Shown here piece by piece: positions 24,988 to 33,783 of a DNA stretch of 64,000 nt. The notes beneath the pieces are model-generated. The model searched no databases, was not told where the DNA came from, and worked only from the letters and a program-made list of their open reading frames with translations. Positions within the stretch are counted from its first letter, which is position 1, and each line of letters starts with the position of its first letter. The DNA is from Allopusillimonas soli (GTDB taxonomy: Bacteria; Pseudomonadota; Gammaproteobacteria; Burkholderiales; Burkholderiaceae_B), in NCBI RefSeq assembly GCF_004153445.1, contig NZ_SDQC01000001.1, positions 186,001-250,000 on the forward strand. Reading direction: 5' to 3'. The position numbers and the translations under genes are program-made.

Positions 24988-26373
24988 ATGCAAGAACGCA
25001 CAGTCAAGACGACCGAAGATGCCATTGCGCTGGTCCAAGCCAGCGGCCTGACTCATATAAAACTCGGCCTGTCCGACATAGATGGCGTGATGCGCGGCAA
25101 GTATATGCGCAAGGATAAATTCCTGAGCGCCCTGCGCGACGGCTTCGTGTTCTGCGATGTTGTCATGGGGTGGGATTCCGAAGACCAGCTGTATGACAAC
25201 ACGGCCTTCACAGGCTGGCACACGGCCTATCCCGACGCGCATGCGCACATCGATCCCGCCAGCTGCCGCCGCCTTCCGCTGGAACACGGACCGAACGGCG
25301 AGGAAATGCTGTTCTTCATCGGTGAGTTCGAGGGTTCCGCGGCGCAAGTCTGTCCGCGCCGCTTGCTGCGACGGGTTGTGGACCGCGCGCACGATATGGG
25401 TTTCGACGCCTGTGCGGCGCTCGAATATGAATTCTTTGTATTCAATGAAACGCCCCACTCCGCGCGGGAAAAGCATTATCGCAACCTGACGCCCTGGACG
25501 CCCGGAAATTTTGGCTATTCCATTCTGCGCAGCACGACCAACTCGGAGTTCTACACCGCGTTGTGCGATCTGACCGAGCGCATGGATCTGCCCATGGAGG
25601 GCCTGCATACGGAAACCGGCCCAGGCGTGCTGGAGGCGGCGATTGCTGTGGACCGGATTTCCGACGCGGCCGACAAGGCCTTTCTGTTCAAGACCTTCGT
25701 CAAGGCGCTTGCCGAGCGGCATGAACTGATGGCCACGTTCATGGCAAAGTGGTCGCATCTTCACTCCGGCCAGAGTGGGCACATACATCTTTCCCTTATC
25801 GACAGGAATACTGGCAGAAATGTGTTTCACGATCCGGAGCAGGCGCATCACATCAGCACGCTGCAGCGGCATTTCATTGCCGGCCAGCAACACTACATGC
25901 CTGAGCTCATGGCCATGTACGCGCCCACCATCAACAGCTATACACGGTTGGTGCCCGGTTATTGGGCGCCGCTCGAAGCCAGCCTGGGCATCGAGAACCG
26001 CACCACCGCCCTGCGGGTGATCCCCGGTTCCGACAAGTCGCAGCGTGTGGAGATACGTATAGGCTCCGCCGATGCCAATCCCTATATTGCGTTGGCTGCC
26101 GGCCTCGGCGCAGGCCTGCTCGGCATTCGCGACAAGCTTGAGCCGGAAGTCATCACCAGCGGGAACGCCTATGCGCAATCGTTTCCCGATCATCTCAAGT
26201 TTCCCGCCACGCTCTGGGAAGCGGCCCAGCGGCTGCGGGCCTCTAGCGCGGCGCGCGAACTGTTCGGCGATGCCTTTGTCGAGCACATGGCCAGTACCCG
26301 AGAATGGGAGGAACGGAAGTTCCGGGAATATGTCACCGACTGGGAACTGCAACGCTATTTTGAAATCATCTAG
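24988..26373 (+). CDS. Glutamine-synthetase-family gamma-glutamyl-amine ligase (PuuA/GlnA4-like)
   Basis: The 461-residue protein has the GS catalytic core: ALEYEFFVF, the SGHIHLSL histidine segment, NSYTRLVPGYWAP and RVEIRIGSADANPYIALAAGL. Length and motifs fit the ATP-dependent gamma-glutamylation group (PuuA, IpuC, Streptomyces GlnA4) rather than housekeeping GlnA, because the GlnA adenylylation-loop tyrosine region is not seen. It would couple glutamate to an amine or amino alcohol. Aldehyde dehydrogenase, alcohol dehydrogenase and a hydrolase follow on the same strand with 8-34 base gaps, a likely catabolic operon. Confidence 0.85.
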   Translation: MQERTVKTTEDAIALVQASGLTHIKLGLSDIDGVMRGKYMRKDKFLSALRDGFVFCDVVMGWDSEDQLYDNTAFTGWHTAYPDAHAHIDPASCRRLPLEHGPNGEEMLFFIGEFEGSAAQVCPRRLLRRVVDRAHDMGFDACAALEYEFFVFNETPHSAREKHYRNLTPWTPGNFGYSILRSTTNSEFYTALCDLTERMDLPMEGLHTETGPGVLEAAIAVDRISDAADKAFLFKTFVKALAERHELMATFMAKWSHLHSGQSGHIHLSLIDRNTGRNVFHDPEQAHHISTLQRHFIAGQQHYMPELMAMYAPTINSYTRLVPGYWAPLEASLGIENRTTALRVIPGSDKSQRVEIRIGSADANPYIALAAGLGAGLLGIRDKLEPEVITSGNAYAQSFPDHLKFPATLWEAAQRLRASSAARELFGDAFVEHMASTREWEERKFREYVTDWELQRYFEII

Positions 26374-26381
26374 CCCGCATC

Positions 26382-27767
26382 ATGAATGAGCTTGTCACGA
26401 TCAGCCCTGTGGATGGCAGCGTGCTTGTACGCCGCCCCTATGCCAGCGAGCATGAAATCGGCGATATGCTGCGCCGGGCGCGCGCAGCCGGTGCGGAATG
26501 GGCCGCCACGCCGCTTGATGCGCGCGTGGCCTGCCTGCATGCCTGCGTGGACGAGGTCGTTCGCCAGACCGGCGCCATGGCCGAATCCATTACCCGTCAG
26601 ATGGGCCGGCCCATCCGCCACACACCAGGCGAATTGCGCGGCTTCGAAGAGCGAGCCCGTCATATGCTTGGCGCTGCGCCCGAGGCGCTCGCACCCATTG
26701 TGCTCGGACCGGCCGATGGCCTCGAACGCTACATGACGCGGGAAGCCGTCGGTACCGTACTGACGATAGCGCCATGGAATTATCCGCTGCTCACCGCCGT
26801 CAACAGCATCGTGCCCGCGCTGGCGGCAGGCAACGCCGTGATTCTCAAGCATTCCGATCAGACGCCGCTGTGCGCTGAGCAAATGGCGCAGGCCTTTCTG
26901 GATGCAGGCTTGCCACAAGGCGTCTTTCAGTTCGTTCACGGCACGCACGACACCATTCGCCGCATCATCGCCTCTTCCTGCATCGATTATGTTTCCTTCA
27001 CCGGTTCAGTGCGCGGGGGCGCTGCCATCGAAGCGGCCATGGCGGGACGCTTCATTGGCAGTGGGCTCGAACTTGGCGGCAACGATCCGGCCTATGTACG
27101 ATCCGACGCCAATCTGGCGCATGCCGTTGAAACCCTTGTCGACGGCGCCTATTTCAATGCGGGGCAGTCCTGCTGCGGCATTCAGCGCATCTATGTCGAC
27201 GTCTCTGTCCATGACGATTTTGTCGAACAGGCACGTAGGCTGACTCAAGCCTACGTACTCGACAACCCTATGAATCCGGATACAACCCTGGGACCCGTCG
27301 TCCGGACTTCCGCCGCTGACGATATCCGCGCCATGGTCGCCAACGCAGAGAACAGGGGCGCGCGCAACCTCATCGATCCGGCGCGGTTCCCGCGCGCCAA
27401 CGGGCGGGATGCCTATGTTGCGCCCGCGCTGCTGGTCAATGTCGACCACGACATGGAGATCATGAAGGAAGAATGCTTTGGCCCGGTCGTGTGCGTCATG
27501 CCGGTACGGTCGGACGAGCAGGCCATCGAGCTGATGAATGACAGCGATTATGGTCTTACGGCGTCCGTCTTCACGCAGGACGCCGATGCAGCCAAGCGCA
27601 TAGGACGCCGCGTCAGGACTGGAACGTTCTTCATGAATCGCTGCGATTACCTGGATCCCGCACTGGCATGGACCGGCGTCAAACAGACCGGGCACGGCAT
27701 CTCGCTGTCAGTGCTGGGCTACCACGCTCTGACGCAGGTCAAGTCTTTTCACCTGCGCACGCTTTAA
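26382..27767 (+). CDS. NAD(P)-dependent aldehyde dehydrogenase
   Basis: The 461-residue product has the ALDH signatures: FTGSVRGG at the cofactor fold, the catalytic glutamate in LELGGNDPAYV and the nucleophilic cysteine in NAGQSCCGIQRIYV. It oxidises an aldehyde to an acid. It starts 8 bases after the GS-like gene. In the proposed pathway it would oxidise a gamma-glutamylated aldehyde, protected from cyclisation, made by the adjacent alcohol dehydrogenase. The substrate is inferred from context only. Confidence 0.9.
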   Translation: MNELVTISPVDGSVLVRRPYASEHEIGDMLRRARAAGAEWAATPLDARVACLHACVDEVVRQTGAMAESITRQMGRPIRHTPGELRGFEERARHMLGAAPEALAPIVLGPADGLERYMTREAVGTVLTIAPWNYPLLTAVNSIVPALAAGNAVILKHSDQTPLCAEQMAQAFLDAGLPQGVFQFVHGTHDTIRRIIASSCIDYVSFTGSVRGGAAIEAAMAGRFIGSGLELGGNDPAYVRSDANLAHAVETLVDGAYFNAGQSCCGIQRIYVDVSVHDDFVEQARRLTQAYVLDNPMNPDTTLGPVVRTSAADDIRAMVANAENRGARNLIDPARFPRANGRDAYVAPALLVNVDHDMEIMKEECFGPVVCVMPVRSDEQAIELMNDSDYGLTASVFTQDADAAKRIGRRVRTGTFFMNRCDYLDPALAWTGVKQTGHGISLSVLGYHALTQVKSFHLRTL

Positions 27768-27801
27768 TGTCTTTCGCCACGGCAACAGCCGCGATAACCC
27801 T

Positions 27802-28983
27802 ATGACAAACCTGCCAAGCACCAACTGGAACTATCCCACCGCCATCAAGGCGGGGCCCGGCCGCCTGCGCGAGCTCCCGCAACACTGTGCACCGCTCGGC
27901 ATTTCACGCCCTCTTCTTGTTACTGACCCAGGGCTCGCCGATCTACCCATGGTAGAACGCGCCGTCAGCGCGTGCAGAGACGCAGGCCTGCCATGCACCG
28001 TATTTTCCGCCATCAAGGGAAACCCCACCGGCGCCAACGTAGAGGCGGGTGTCGAGGCCTATCGTTCAGGTTCGCACGACGGCGTCATCGCGCTGGGAGG
28101 CGGCTCGGCGCTGGATGCCGCCAAGGCAGTGGCGCTTATGGCGGGACAAGCGCTGCCGTTATGGGACTTCGAGGACGTGGGCGACAACTATGTGCGTGTG
28201 AACACGCAAGGCATGGCGCCGGTCATCGCCATACCGACCACGGCAGGGACCGGTTCGGAAGTGGGCCGTGCATCGGTCATTACCGACGAATCCACACATG
28301 TAAAGCGCATCATCTTCCATCCCGCCATGCTGCCCGCGCTGGTGATTCTTGATGCGGAACTCTGCACAGGCCTGCCCCCCCGCCTGACCGCCGCCACGGG
28401 CATGGATGCGCTCTCGCACAATATGGAAGCCCTGTGTTCGCCGGTATATCACCCCATGGCGCAAGGCATAGCCCTTGAAGGCATACATCTCATTCACAAC
28501 TACCTGCCACGCGCGTTTGCCGACGGCAACGATATCGAAGCGCGTCACCACATGCTGGTCGCTTCCTGCATGGGCGCCACCGCCTTTCAGAAAGGGCTGG
28601 GCGCCATGCACGCCTTGGCCCACCCTCTGGGCGCGTTGTATGACGCGCACCATGGCACGCTCAATGCCATCCTCATGCCCTACGTGCTGCAGGCGAACCG
28701 CAGAGCTATCCAGGCGCCCATTCAATTGCTGTCACGCTATCTGGGATTGGGGGCGCCGCCCGGCCATTTCGACGATGTCATGGCCTGGGTGCTGGCATTA
28801 CGCGAAAGCCTGGGCATTCCGCATACGCTGCGCGAGATAGGCATCCCCGACACGGACGTCGCGCTTATCGGAAACATGGCGGTGGCCGATGGATCGGCCG
28901 CCACCAATCCGATTCGATTCAGCACCGAAGAATATGCCGCCATTCTGCGCGATGCGCTCAATGGCACACTGCAACGCGGATGA
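27802..28983 (+). CDS. Iron-containing alcohol dehydrogenase
   Basis: The 393-residue protein carries the Fe-ADH motifs: GGGSALDAAKAVALM for NAD binding, TTAGTGSEVGRASVIT, and metal ligands in the MDALSHNMEALCSPVYHP and MHALAHPLGALYDAHHGTLNA segments (Asp plus three His). It interconverts an alcohol and an aldehyde. It follows the aldehyde dehydrogenase by 34 bases and precedes the M81 gene by 9, so it is one step of the same pathway, probably oxidation of a gamma-glutamyl amino alcohol. Confidence 0.9.
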   Translation: MTNLPSTNWNYPTAIKAGPGRLRELPQHCAPLGISRPLLVTDPGLADLPMVERAVSACRDAGLPCTVFSAIKGNPTGANVEAGVEAYRSGSHDGVIALGGGSALDAAKAVALMAGQALPLWDFEDVGDNYVRVNTQGMAPVIAIPTTAGTGSEVGRASVITDESTHVKRIIFHPAMLPALVILDAELCTGLPPRLTAATGMDALSHNMEALCSPVYHPMAQGIALEGIHLIHNYLPRAFADGNDIEARHHMLVASCMGATAFQKGLGAMHALAHPLGALYDAHHGTLNAILMPYVLQANRRAIQAPIQLLSRYLGLGAPPGHFDDVMAWVLALRESLGIPHTLREIGIPDTDVALIGNMAVADGSAATNPIRFSTEEYAAILRDALNGTLQRG

Positions 28984-28992
28984 CGGCACACC

Positions 28993-30450
28993 ATGGCGCG
29001 CATCGGCCTGCTCGGCTTTCTGCATGAAACCAACACGTTTGCCGCCGACGCGACGGGGCTTGCACAGTTCGTCGAGGCGGATGCGTGGCCAGGCTTGGTG
29101 CGCGGCACGGATCTGCTCGCAGCCACACACGGCATGAACCTGGCTATCAGCGGATTCGTGGCTGCCCTGCATGGCGGCACACACGAATTGGCGCCGCTGC
29201 TCTGGTGTTCCGCCAATCCCTCGGGAACGGTGCGGGACACCGCCTTCGAAGACATCACTGCTGCCATGCTCGAGGCAATCGACAATGCCCCGCCGCTGGA
29301 CGCGCTGTTTCTGGATCTGCATGGCGCCATGGTCACGGAAAGCTTCGACGACGCGGAAGGCGAGCTGCTTGGACGCCTGCGCGAGCGCCTGGGCCCGGAC
29401 ACGCGCATGGTGGCGGCGCTGGACTACCATGCGAACGTCAGCCCCGCCATGGTTGCGCGGGCTGACGCGTTGGTGGCCTATCACAGCTATCCGCATACAG
29501 ACATGGCCGCTACCGGCGCGCGTGCGGCTCGGATCATGCAGGGGCTGCTTGCGGACCAGCCCTTGCATGCAGCACTGCGGCGTGCGAATTTCCTGATTCC
29601 CATGCCATGGCAATCCACGCTGGCGGCGCCCGCAGCCGACCTCGCGCGGCTGGCGCGCTCATTGGAAAGCGACGCGGCGCCCGAGGTGCAGTTCATCCCT
29701 GGCTTTCCGCTGAGCGATACGCCCGAAGCCGGACCCTCCGTACTCGCCTATGCCAGCACACGCGAGCTGGCTGAAGCGCAGGCGGATACGCTGTTTGAAC
29801 AATTGATGGCCGCGCGGCCGGCGTTCCAGGGGCATCTATACGAAATCGAGCAGGCGCTGGCACATGTGCACGGCAATCCCCAGCGGCGCATTATTCTGGC
29901 CGACACGCAGGACAACCCGGGCGGTGGCGGCACAGGAGATACCACCGACATACTGCATGCGCTGCTGCGCGCCAACGTACAGGACGCCTGCGCAGGCATA
30001 TTGTGCGACGCCGCCTTCGTCCGGGCAGCTCACCAGGCGGGCGCCGGGCAACGGCTACAAGCACAATTGGGCGGCCGGCATCTCGGCGGCCCGCCGCTGG
30101 AAGGCAGCTTCGAGGTGCTCACCCTGGCCAACGGACAGTTCACTGGAACCGGACCCTTCTATATGGGTTGCCGCATGGATCTGGGCCTCATGGCGCGTGT
30201 ACGCCTCGGACCGCTGCAGATACTCGTCTCATCAAGAAAACAACAGGCGGCCGACCAGGCCATGTTCCGCCACCTGGCCGTGCAGCCATCTGACTTTCGC
30301 GTCCTGGTACTCAAGAGCTCTGTGCACTTCCGCGCGGATTTCGCGACGCTCGCCGATGACATACTGATAGTGCGGGCACCGGGAGAAAACACCTGCGATC
30401 TGCATGATCTGCAATTCCGCCGCTTGCGGGCTGGCATGGCTCTGCTGTAG
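28993..30450 (+). CDS. M81-family metallopeptidase / MlrC domain hydrolase
   Basis: The 485-residue product matches the M81 (microcystinase MlrC) family in length and in its zinc-binding segments: [21 protein letters not shown] and AYHSYPHTD. The C-terminal DUF1485-like part follows ([15 protein letters not shown]). MlrC hydrolyses a linearised peptide with unusual amide linkages. In an amine-catabolic operon this enzyme could release glutamate from a gamma-glutamyl product. That role is inference, as most M81 members have no known substrate. Confidence 0.85.
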   Translation: MARIGLLGFLHETNTFAADATGLAQFVEADAWPGLVRGTDLLAATHGMNLAISGFVAALHGGTHELAPLLWCSANPSGTVRDTAFEDITAAMLEAIDNAPPLDALFLDLHGAMVTESFDDAEGELLGRLRERLGPDTRMVAALDYHANVSPAMVARADALVAYHSYPHTDMAATGARAARIMQGLLADQPLHAALRRANFLIPMPWQSTLAAPAADLARLARSLESDAAPEVQFIPGFPLSDTPEAGPSVLAYASTRELAEAQADTLFEQLMAARPAFQGHLYEIEQALAHVHGNPQRRIILADTQDNPGGGGTGDTTDILHALLRANVQDACAGILCDAAFVRAAHQAGAGQRLQAQLGGRHLGGPPLEGSFEVLTLANGQFTGTGPFYMGCRMDLGLMARVRLGPLQILVSSRKQQAADQAMFRHLAVQPSDFRVLVLKSSVHFRADFATLADDILIVRAPGENTCDLHDLQFRRLRAGMALL

Positions 30451-30604
30451 CGTCACTGCGGCAAGGCGGGGCCGCAACAGATGCCGGTTCATCGCCGGGT
30501 GCGGAGCGCACCGCGGGTTCACCACAAGGATAATCGTTCCCGGCCGAAAACGGCTGTGTTGGTGGGATTACAATGCCTGTCTGTACTCAGACTCAAGGAA
30601 CCGC

Positions 30605-31351
30605 ATGTCCTCCCAACAGGTCCTGGCTGGCTTTCATGCCGTGACGGCGCGACTGCGCCATGCGTCCGAAACCATTCAGGAACTCTATATAGAAGCATCC
30701 CGGCACGACAAACGCATGCAGGCCTTCGTTCAGCAGGCCCAGGCAGCCGGCATCAAGCCGCGTCCTGTGTCCGCGGAACGCCTGGACGGCATGGCCCGTG
30801 GCACACGCCATCAGGGCGTGGTGGCCCTGGCGAACGCGCGCTCCCTGGCGATCGACGTCGACGAGATACTGGACGATCTGGATGACCAAGGGACGCCGGC
30901 GCTGCTGCTGCTTCTGGACGGGGTAACCGACCCGCACAATCTTGGCGCATGCCTGCGCACGGCCGATGCGGCGGGCGTGCACGCCGTCATAGCGCCCAAA
31001 GACCGCGCCGTGGGCCTGAACCAGACGGTGCAGCGTGTAGCCTGCGGCGCTGCCGACACCGTACCTTACATCATGGTTACCAACCTGGCGCGCACGATGC
31101 GCCGGCTAAAGGAGCGCGACATCTGGCTGGTGGGCACCGATGACCAGGCGAATGGCAGCCTGCACCAGATCCACGGCCGGCGGGCCATGGCCTGGGTCAT
31201 GGGCGCCGAGGGTGAAGGCCTGCGGCGCCTGACGCGCGAGACGTGCGACGAGCTTGTACGCATTCCCATGGTCGGGTCGGTCGAGAGCCTGAACGTCAGC
31301 GTGGCCAGCGCGGTGTGTCTGTACGAAACCGTACGCCAACGCCTGGATTGA
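30605..31351 (+). CDS. rlmB: 23S rRNA 2'-O-ribose methyltransferase RlmB (SpoU family)
   Basis: The start is ATG 30605, with AAGGA at 30594-30599, giving 248 residues. The N-terminal L30e-like substrate-binding domain is followed by the SpoU/SPOUT knot motifs: [37 protein letters not shown] and [21 protein letters not shown]. RlmB methylates G2251 (E. coli numbering) in the 23S peptidyl-transferase loop. In Burkholderiales it is often next to rnr. Here rnr lies 2.4 kb downstream, beyond a PLP-enzyme gene, HU and two tRNAs. Confidence 0.94.
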   Translation: MSSQQVLAGFHAVTARLRHASETIQELYIEASRHDKRMQAFVQQAQAAGIKPRPVSAERLDGMARGTRHQGVVALANARSLAIDVDEILDDLDDQGTPALLLLLDGVTDPHNLGACLRTADAAGVHAVIAPKDRAVGLNQTVQRVACGAADTVPYIMVTNLARTMRRLKERDIWLVGTDDQANGSLHQIHGRRAMAWVMGAEGEGLRRLTRETCDELVRIPMVGSVESLNVSVASAVCLYETVRQRLD

Positions 31352-31404
31352 GCGTTTTGGCACGGCATGCTTCCCTAAACCTGCTTAACTGTTGATTGAA
31401 TATC

Positions 31405-32640
31405 ATGGCCAAGAACGGCTTTACAACCACCATCGTCCATTCCGACAGACGCTCGGGCATAGAGCACGGCGCCATCCATCAACCCATGCATGCGTCCACC
31501 GAATACGCGTTCGCGGACGCGCGCGAACTTGCCGCCGTGTTCCAGGGTAAGGCCGGTTTCACCTATGCCCGTCAAGGCACGCCCACCACTGCCGCGCTCG
31601 AGGCCAAGATCACGCAGATGGAAGAAGGCGTCGGCACCGTCACTTTCGCATCCGGCATGGCCGCTTTGGCGGCGACCTTCTTTTCCCTGCTCAAGTCGGG
31701 TGATCACCTCATCAGCAGCCAACATATCTTCGGTAACACCAACAGCCTGCTCGGCACGCTGGCGGGCCTGGGCGTCGACATCAGCTTTGTGGATGCCACC
31801 GATCTTGCCAGCGTGCAGGCCGCCTGGCGTCCTGACACCCGGATGGTCTTCACGGAGACGCTGGCCAACCCTGGAACCCAGGTGGCGGATCTGGCAGGCA
31901 TCGGCAACTGGTGCCGCGACAAGGGGCTGGTATATGTCGTCGACAACACGCTGACCTCTCCCCTGCTGTTTAAACCCAAAAGTGCCCATGCCACACTGGT
32001 GGTCAACTCACTGTCCAAGCATATCGGCGGCCACGGGAACGGTCTTGGCGGTGCCGTCACGAACACCGGCCTGTTCGATTGGTCTGCATATCCGAACATC
32101 GCGGAACCCTATCGCAAGGGCGCGCCGACGGGCTGGGGACTGACGCAGATCAAGAAAAAAGGCCTGCGCGACATGGGCGGCACACTGTCCTCGGACGTTG
32201 CCCACCGCCTGGGTGCGGGCGCGGAAACCTTGGTGCTGCGCATGAACCGCATCTGCGCCAATGCCCTGGCGCTGGCCCAGCATCTCGAATCCCATTCCAG
32301 GGTCATGCGCGTCCATTACCCTGGGCTGGACAGCCACGCCCAGCATGAACGCGCTGTCGCACTGTTCGGCGCCCGCTTCGGCGGCCTGATGGGCATAGAA
32401 CTCGACCCGGCTATCGACGTGTTCGACTTTCTCAACCGCTTGCGCGTCCTGGCCCTGGCAACGCATTTGGGCGATAATCGCACGCTGGTGCTGCCCATGG
32501 CCCAGACCATCTATTACGAAATGGGGCCGGAGCGCCGAGCTCAGATGGGCATCTCGGATACCTTTCTGCGGGTGTCCATTGGCATAGAGGATATTGAAGA
32601 TCTGATCGGCGATTTCGATCAGGCGCTGGCCCAGTCCTGA
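31405..32640 (+). CDS. Cys/Met-metabolism PLP-dependent enzyme (cystathionine gamma-synthase / sulfhydrylase family)
   Basis: The 411-residue protein (ATG 31405, preferred over an in-frame TTG at 31396) shows the family fold: TFASGMAALAATFFSLLKSGDHLI for PLP phosphate, VVDNTLTSPLL, and the PLP-lysine segment VVNSLSKHIGGHGN. Members make cystathionine, homocysteine or lyase products. The exact reaction (MetB, MetZ or lyase) cannot be fixed by motif alone. It is followed by a 330-base gap that holds the HU promoter and leader. Confidence 0.85.
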   Translation: MAKNGFTTTIVHSDRRSGIEHGAIHQPMHASTEYAFADARELAAVFQGKAGFTYARQGTPTTAALEAKITQMEEGVGTVTFASGMAALAATFFSLLKSGDHLISSQHIFGNTNSLLGTLAGLGVDISFVDATDLASVQAAWRPDTRMVFTETLANPGTQVADLAGIGNWCRDKGLVYVVDNTLTSPLLFKPKSAHATLVVNSLSKHIGGHGNGLGGAVTNTGLFDWSAYPNIAEPYRKGAPTGWGLTQIKKKGLRDMGGTLSSDVAHRLGAGAETLVLRMNRICANALALAQHLESHSRVMRVHYPGLDSHAQHERAVALFGARFGGLMGIELDPAIDVFDFLNRLRVLALATHLGDNRTLVLPMAQTIYYEMGPERRAQMGISDTFLRVSIGIEDIEDLIGDFDQALAQS

Positions 32641-32771
32641 CGCTTTCCGCGCGATTAGCACAAAACCCGATTGCTGTGTTGGCAGGCGTCCAATCCTTAC
32701 AAAAATTGTCCGCGCATGTTGCAGGCATCGAGAAAAGTCAACAAATATGCGGGTTGTGGGGCCTCTTCCTC

Positions 32772-32800
32772 TTGACACGCCTTTTATTCAAAGGCTTAAT
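32772..32800 (+). promoter_or_regulatory. Promoter of the HU gene
   Basis: TTGACA at 32772-32777 and CTTAAT at 32795-32800 are separated by 17 bases. The predicted start near 32808 gives a 5' leader of about 160 bases that begins with a stable hairpin. Confidence 0.65.
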
Positions 32801-32810
32801 ACGCGTTAGC

Positions 32811-32849
32811 CAGCAGGGTGAAAGACCGTACAGGATTGCAACCCTGCTG
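32811..32849 (+). other. Hairpin at the 5' end of the HU leader
   Basis: CAGCAGGGT (32811-32819) pairs perfectly with ACCCTGCTG (32841-32849) across a 21-base loop. It lies at the predicted transcript start, where a stem can stabilise mRNA or control translation. No riboswitch family was recognised. Confidence 0.5.
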
Positions 32850-32970
32850 CGCCTAAATTGTCGCTTGTGGCTATTGCTCGATGTCTGCATCCGGGCAATG
32901 TCCGTCAACCAAACACCAGGCCCTTCCCGGGATGGGCTGGGGGAAAATAATTTTTTAGGGGTAATCCTTA

Positions 32971-33243
32971 ATGAACAAAACTGAGCTTATCGAACATATC
33001 TCCACCAAGGCTGATCTGTCGAAAGCAGATGCTGGCCGCGCGCTCGAAGCTTTCATTGGTGCCGTGAAGACGACACTGAAGAAAAAGGGTACGGTAACGC
33101 TCGTAGGTTTCGGCACGTTCGCCGTGTCGGAGCGCGCTGCTCGCAGTGGCCGCAATCCGCGCACCGGTGAGACCATCAAGATCAAGAAGGCCCGTGTGCC
33201 CAAGTTCCGCCCCGGCAAGGCACTCAAGGACGCCGTGAACTAA
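32971..33243 (+). CDS. hupB: DNA-binding protein HU (beta type)
   Basis: The 90-residue product is a complete HU, with [18 protein letters not shown] at the N-terminus and the DNA-binding beta-arm [31 protein letters not shown]. It is a nucleoid protein that bends DNA and acts as a dimer. It has its own promoter and long leader and is followed by the tRNA-Val gene, which has a separate promoter. Confidence 0.97.
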   Translation: MNKTELIEHISTKADLSKADAGRALEAFIGAVKTTLKKKGTVTLVGFGTFAVSERAARSGRNPRTGETIKIKKARVPKFRPGKALKDAVN

Positions 33244-33277
33244 AATTAGATTACTGGCAGGCCAGGCGTGTACGCAA

Positions 33278-33306
33278 TTGCACCATGCGGTCCGATACGC
33301 TATACT
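33278..33306 (+). promoter_or_regulatory. Promoter of tRNA-Val
   Basis: TTGCAC (33278-33283) and TATACT (33301-33306) have a 17-base spacer and are followed by a GC-rich CCCGGCC discriminator typical of stringently controlled stable-RNA promoters. The tRNA begins 62 bases downstream. Confidence 0.75.
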
Positions 33307-33367
33307 CCCGGCCTTGTCACAACGTCAGCAGTAGGTGGCCCGAGCCGTTCAAAGCGGCGGTACAAGC

Positions 33368-33443
33368 GGGTGCTTAGCTCAGCTGGTAGAGCGGCGCCCT
33401 TACAAGGCGTAGGTCGGCGGTTCGAACCCGTCAGCACCCACCA
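33368..33443 (+). tRNA. tRNA-Val (anticodon TAC)
   Basis: A complete 76-nt cloverleaf runs from GGGTGCTTAGC to GCACCCACCA, with the CCA encoded. The anticodon loop reads CTTACAA, giving anticodon TAC for valine. The acceptor stem GGGTGCT/AGCACCC is perfectly paired. The T-loop is GTTCGAA. Confidence 0.97.
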
Positions 33444-33463
33444 CAAATGCTGATATGGAATCT

Positions 33464-33493
33464 GGCACTTGGCTCGCGCTAAGTGCCATTTTT
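33464..33493 (+). terminator. Terminator of tRNA-Val
   Basis: GGCACTT (33464-33470) pairs with AAGTGCC (33481-33487) and is followed by ATTTTT. It lies 20 bases after the tRNA. Confidence 0.85.
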
Positions 33494-33557
33494 CTTGCCC
33501 TGCGAAAACATGCCGGGAGCGACATCGTTCTTCGAAAAACCAATCGGCGCGCGGCAT

Positions 33558-33590
33558 AAAAAAAGCTGACTGCCTTGCGACAATCAGCTT
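33558..33590 (-). terminator. Terminator of tRNA-Leu
   Basis: On the minus strand AAGCTGA (33584-33590) pairs with TCAGCTT (33563-33569) and continues into a seven-T run (33558-33564). It starts 9 bases past the tRNA 3' end. Confidence 0.85.
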
Positions 33591-33598
33591 TTCCGGAT

Positions 33599-33683
33599 TG
33601 GTGCCCAGGAGAGGACTCGAACCTCCACACCTTGCGGCACATGGACCTGAACCATGCGCGTCTACCAATTCCGCCACCTGGGC
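33599..33683 (-). tRNA. tRNA-Leu (anticodon CAG)
   Basis: The minus strand carries an 85-nt class II tRNA beginning GCCCAGGTGGCGGAATTGG and ending GGGCACCA, with CCA encoded. The anticodon loop reads GTTCAGGT, anticodon CAG. The long variable arm (GTGCCGCAAGGTGTGG region) is as expected for leucine. It is transcribed toward, and converges with, tRNA-Val. Confidence 0.97.
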
Positions 33684-33783
33684 CATAACGTTGTATGCTA
33701 ACGCTTTACTGCTTAATACGTTTGCGCTACGTCGTTAAGAGGCGCAAAGTATAGCGCATATTTTTTAGAAATGGAAATCACTT

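Noticed and set aside
24970-26352. 460-codon minus-strand ORF opposite the GS-like gene
   Set aside because: It lies exactly antisense to a strongly conserved enzyme and arises from GC-rich codon use; no SD or domain is present.
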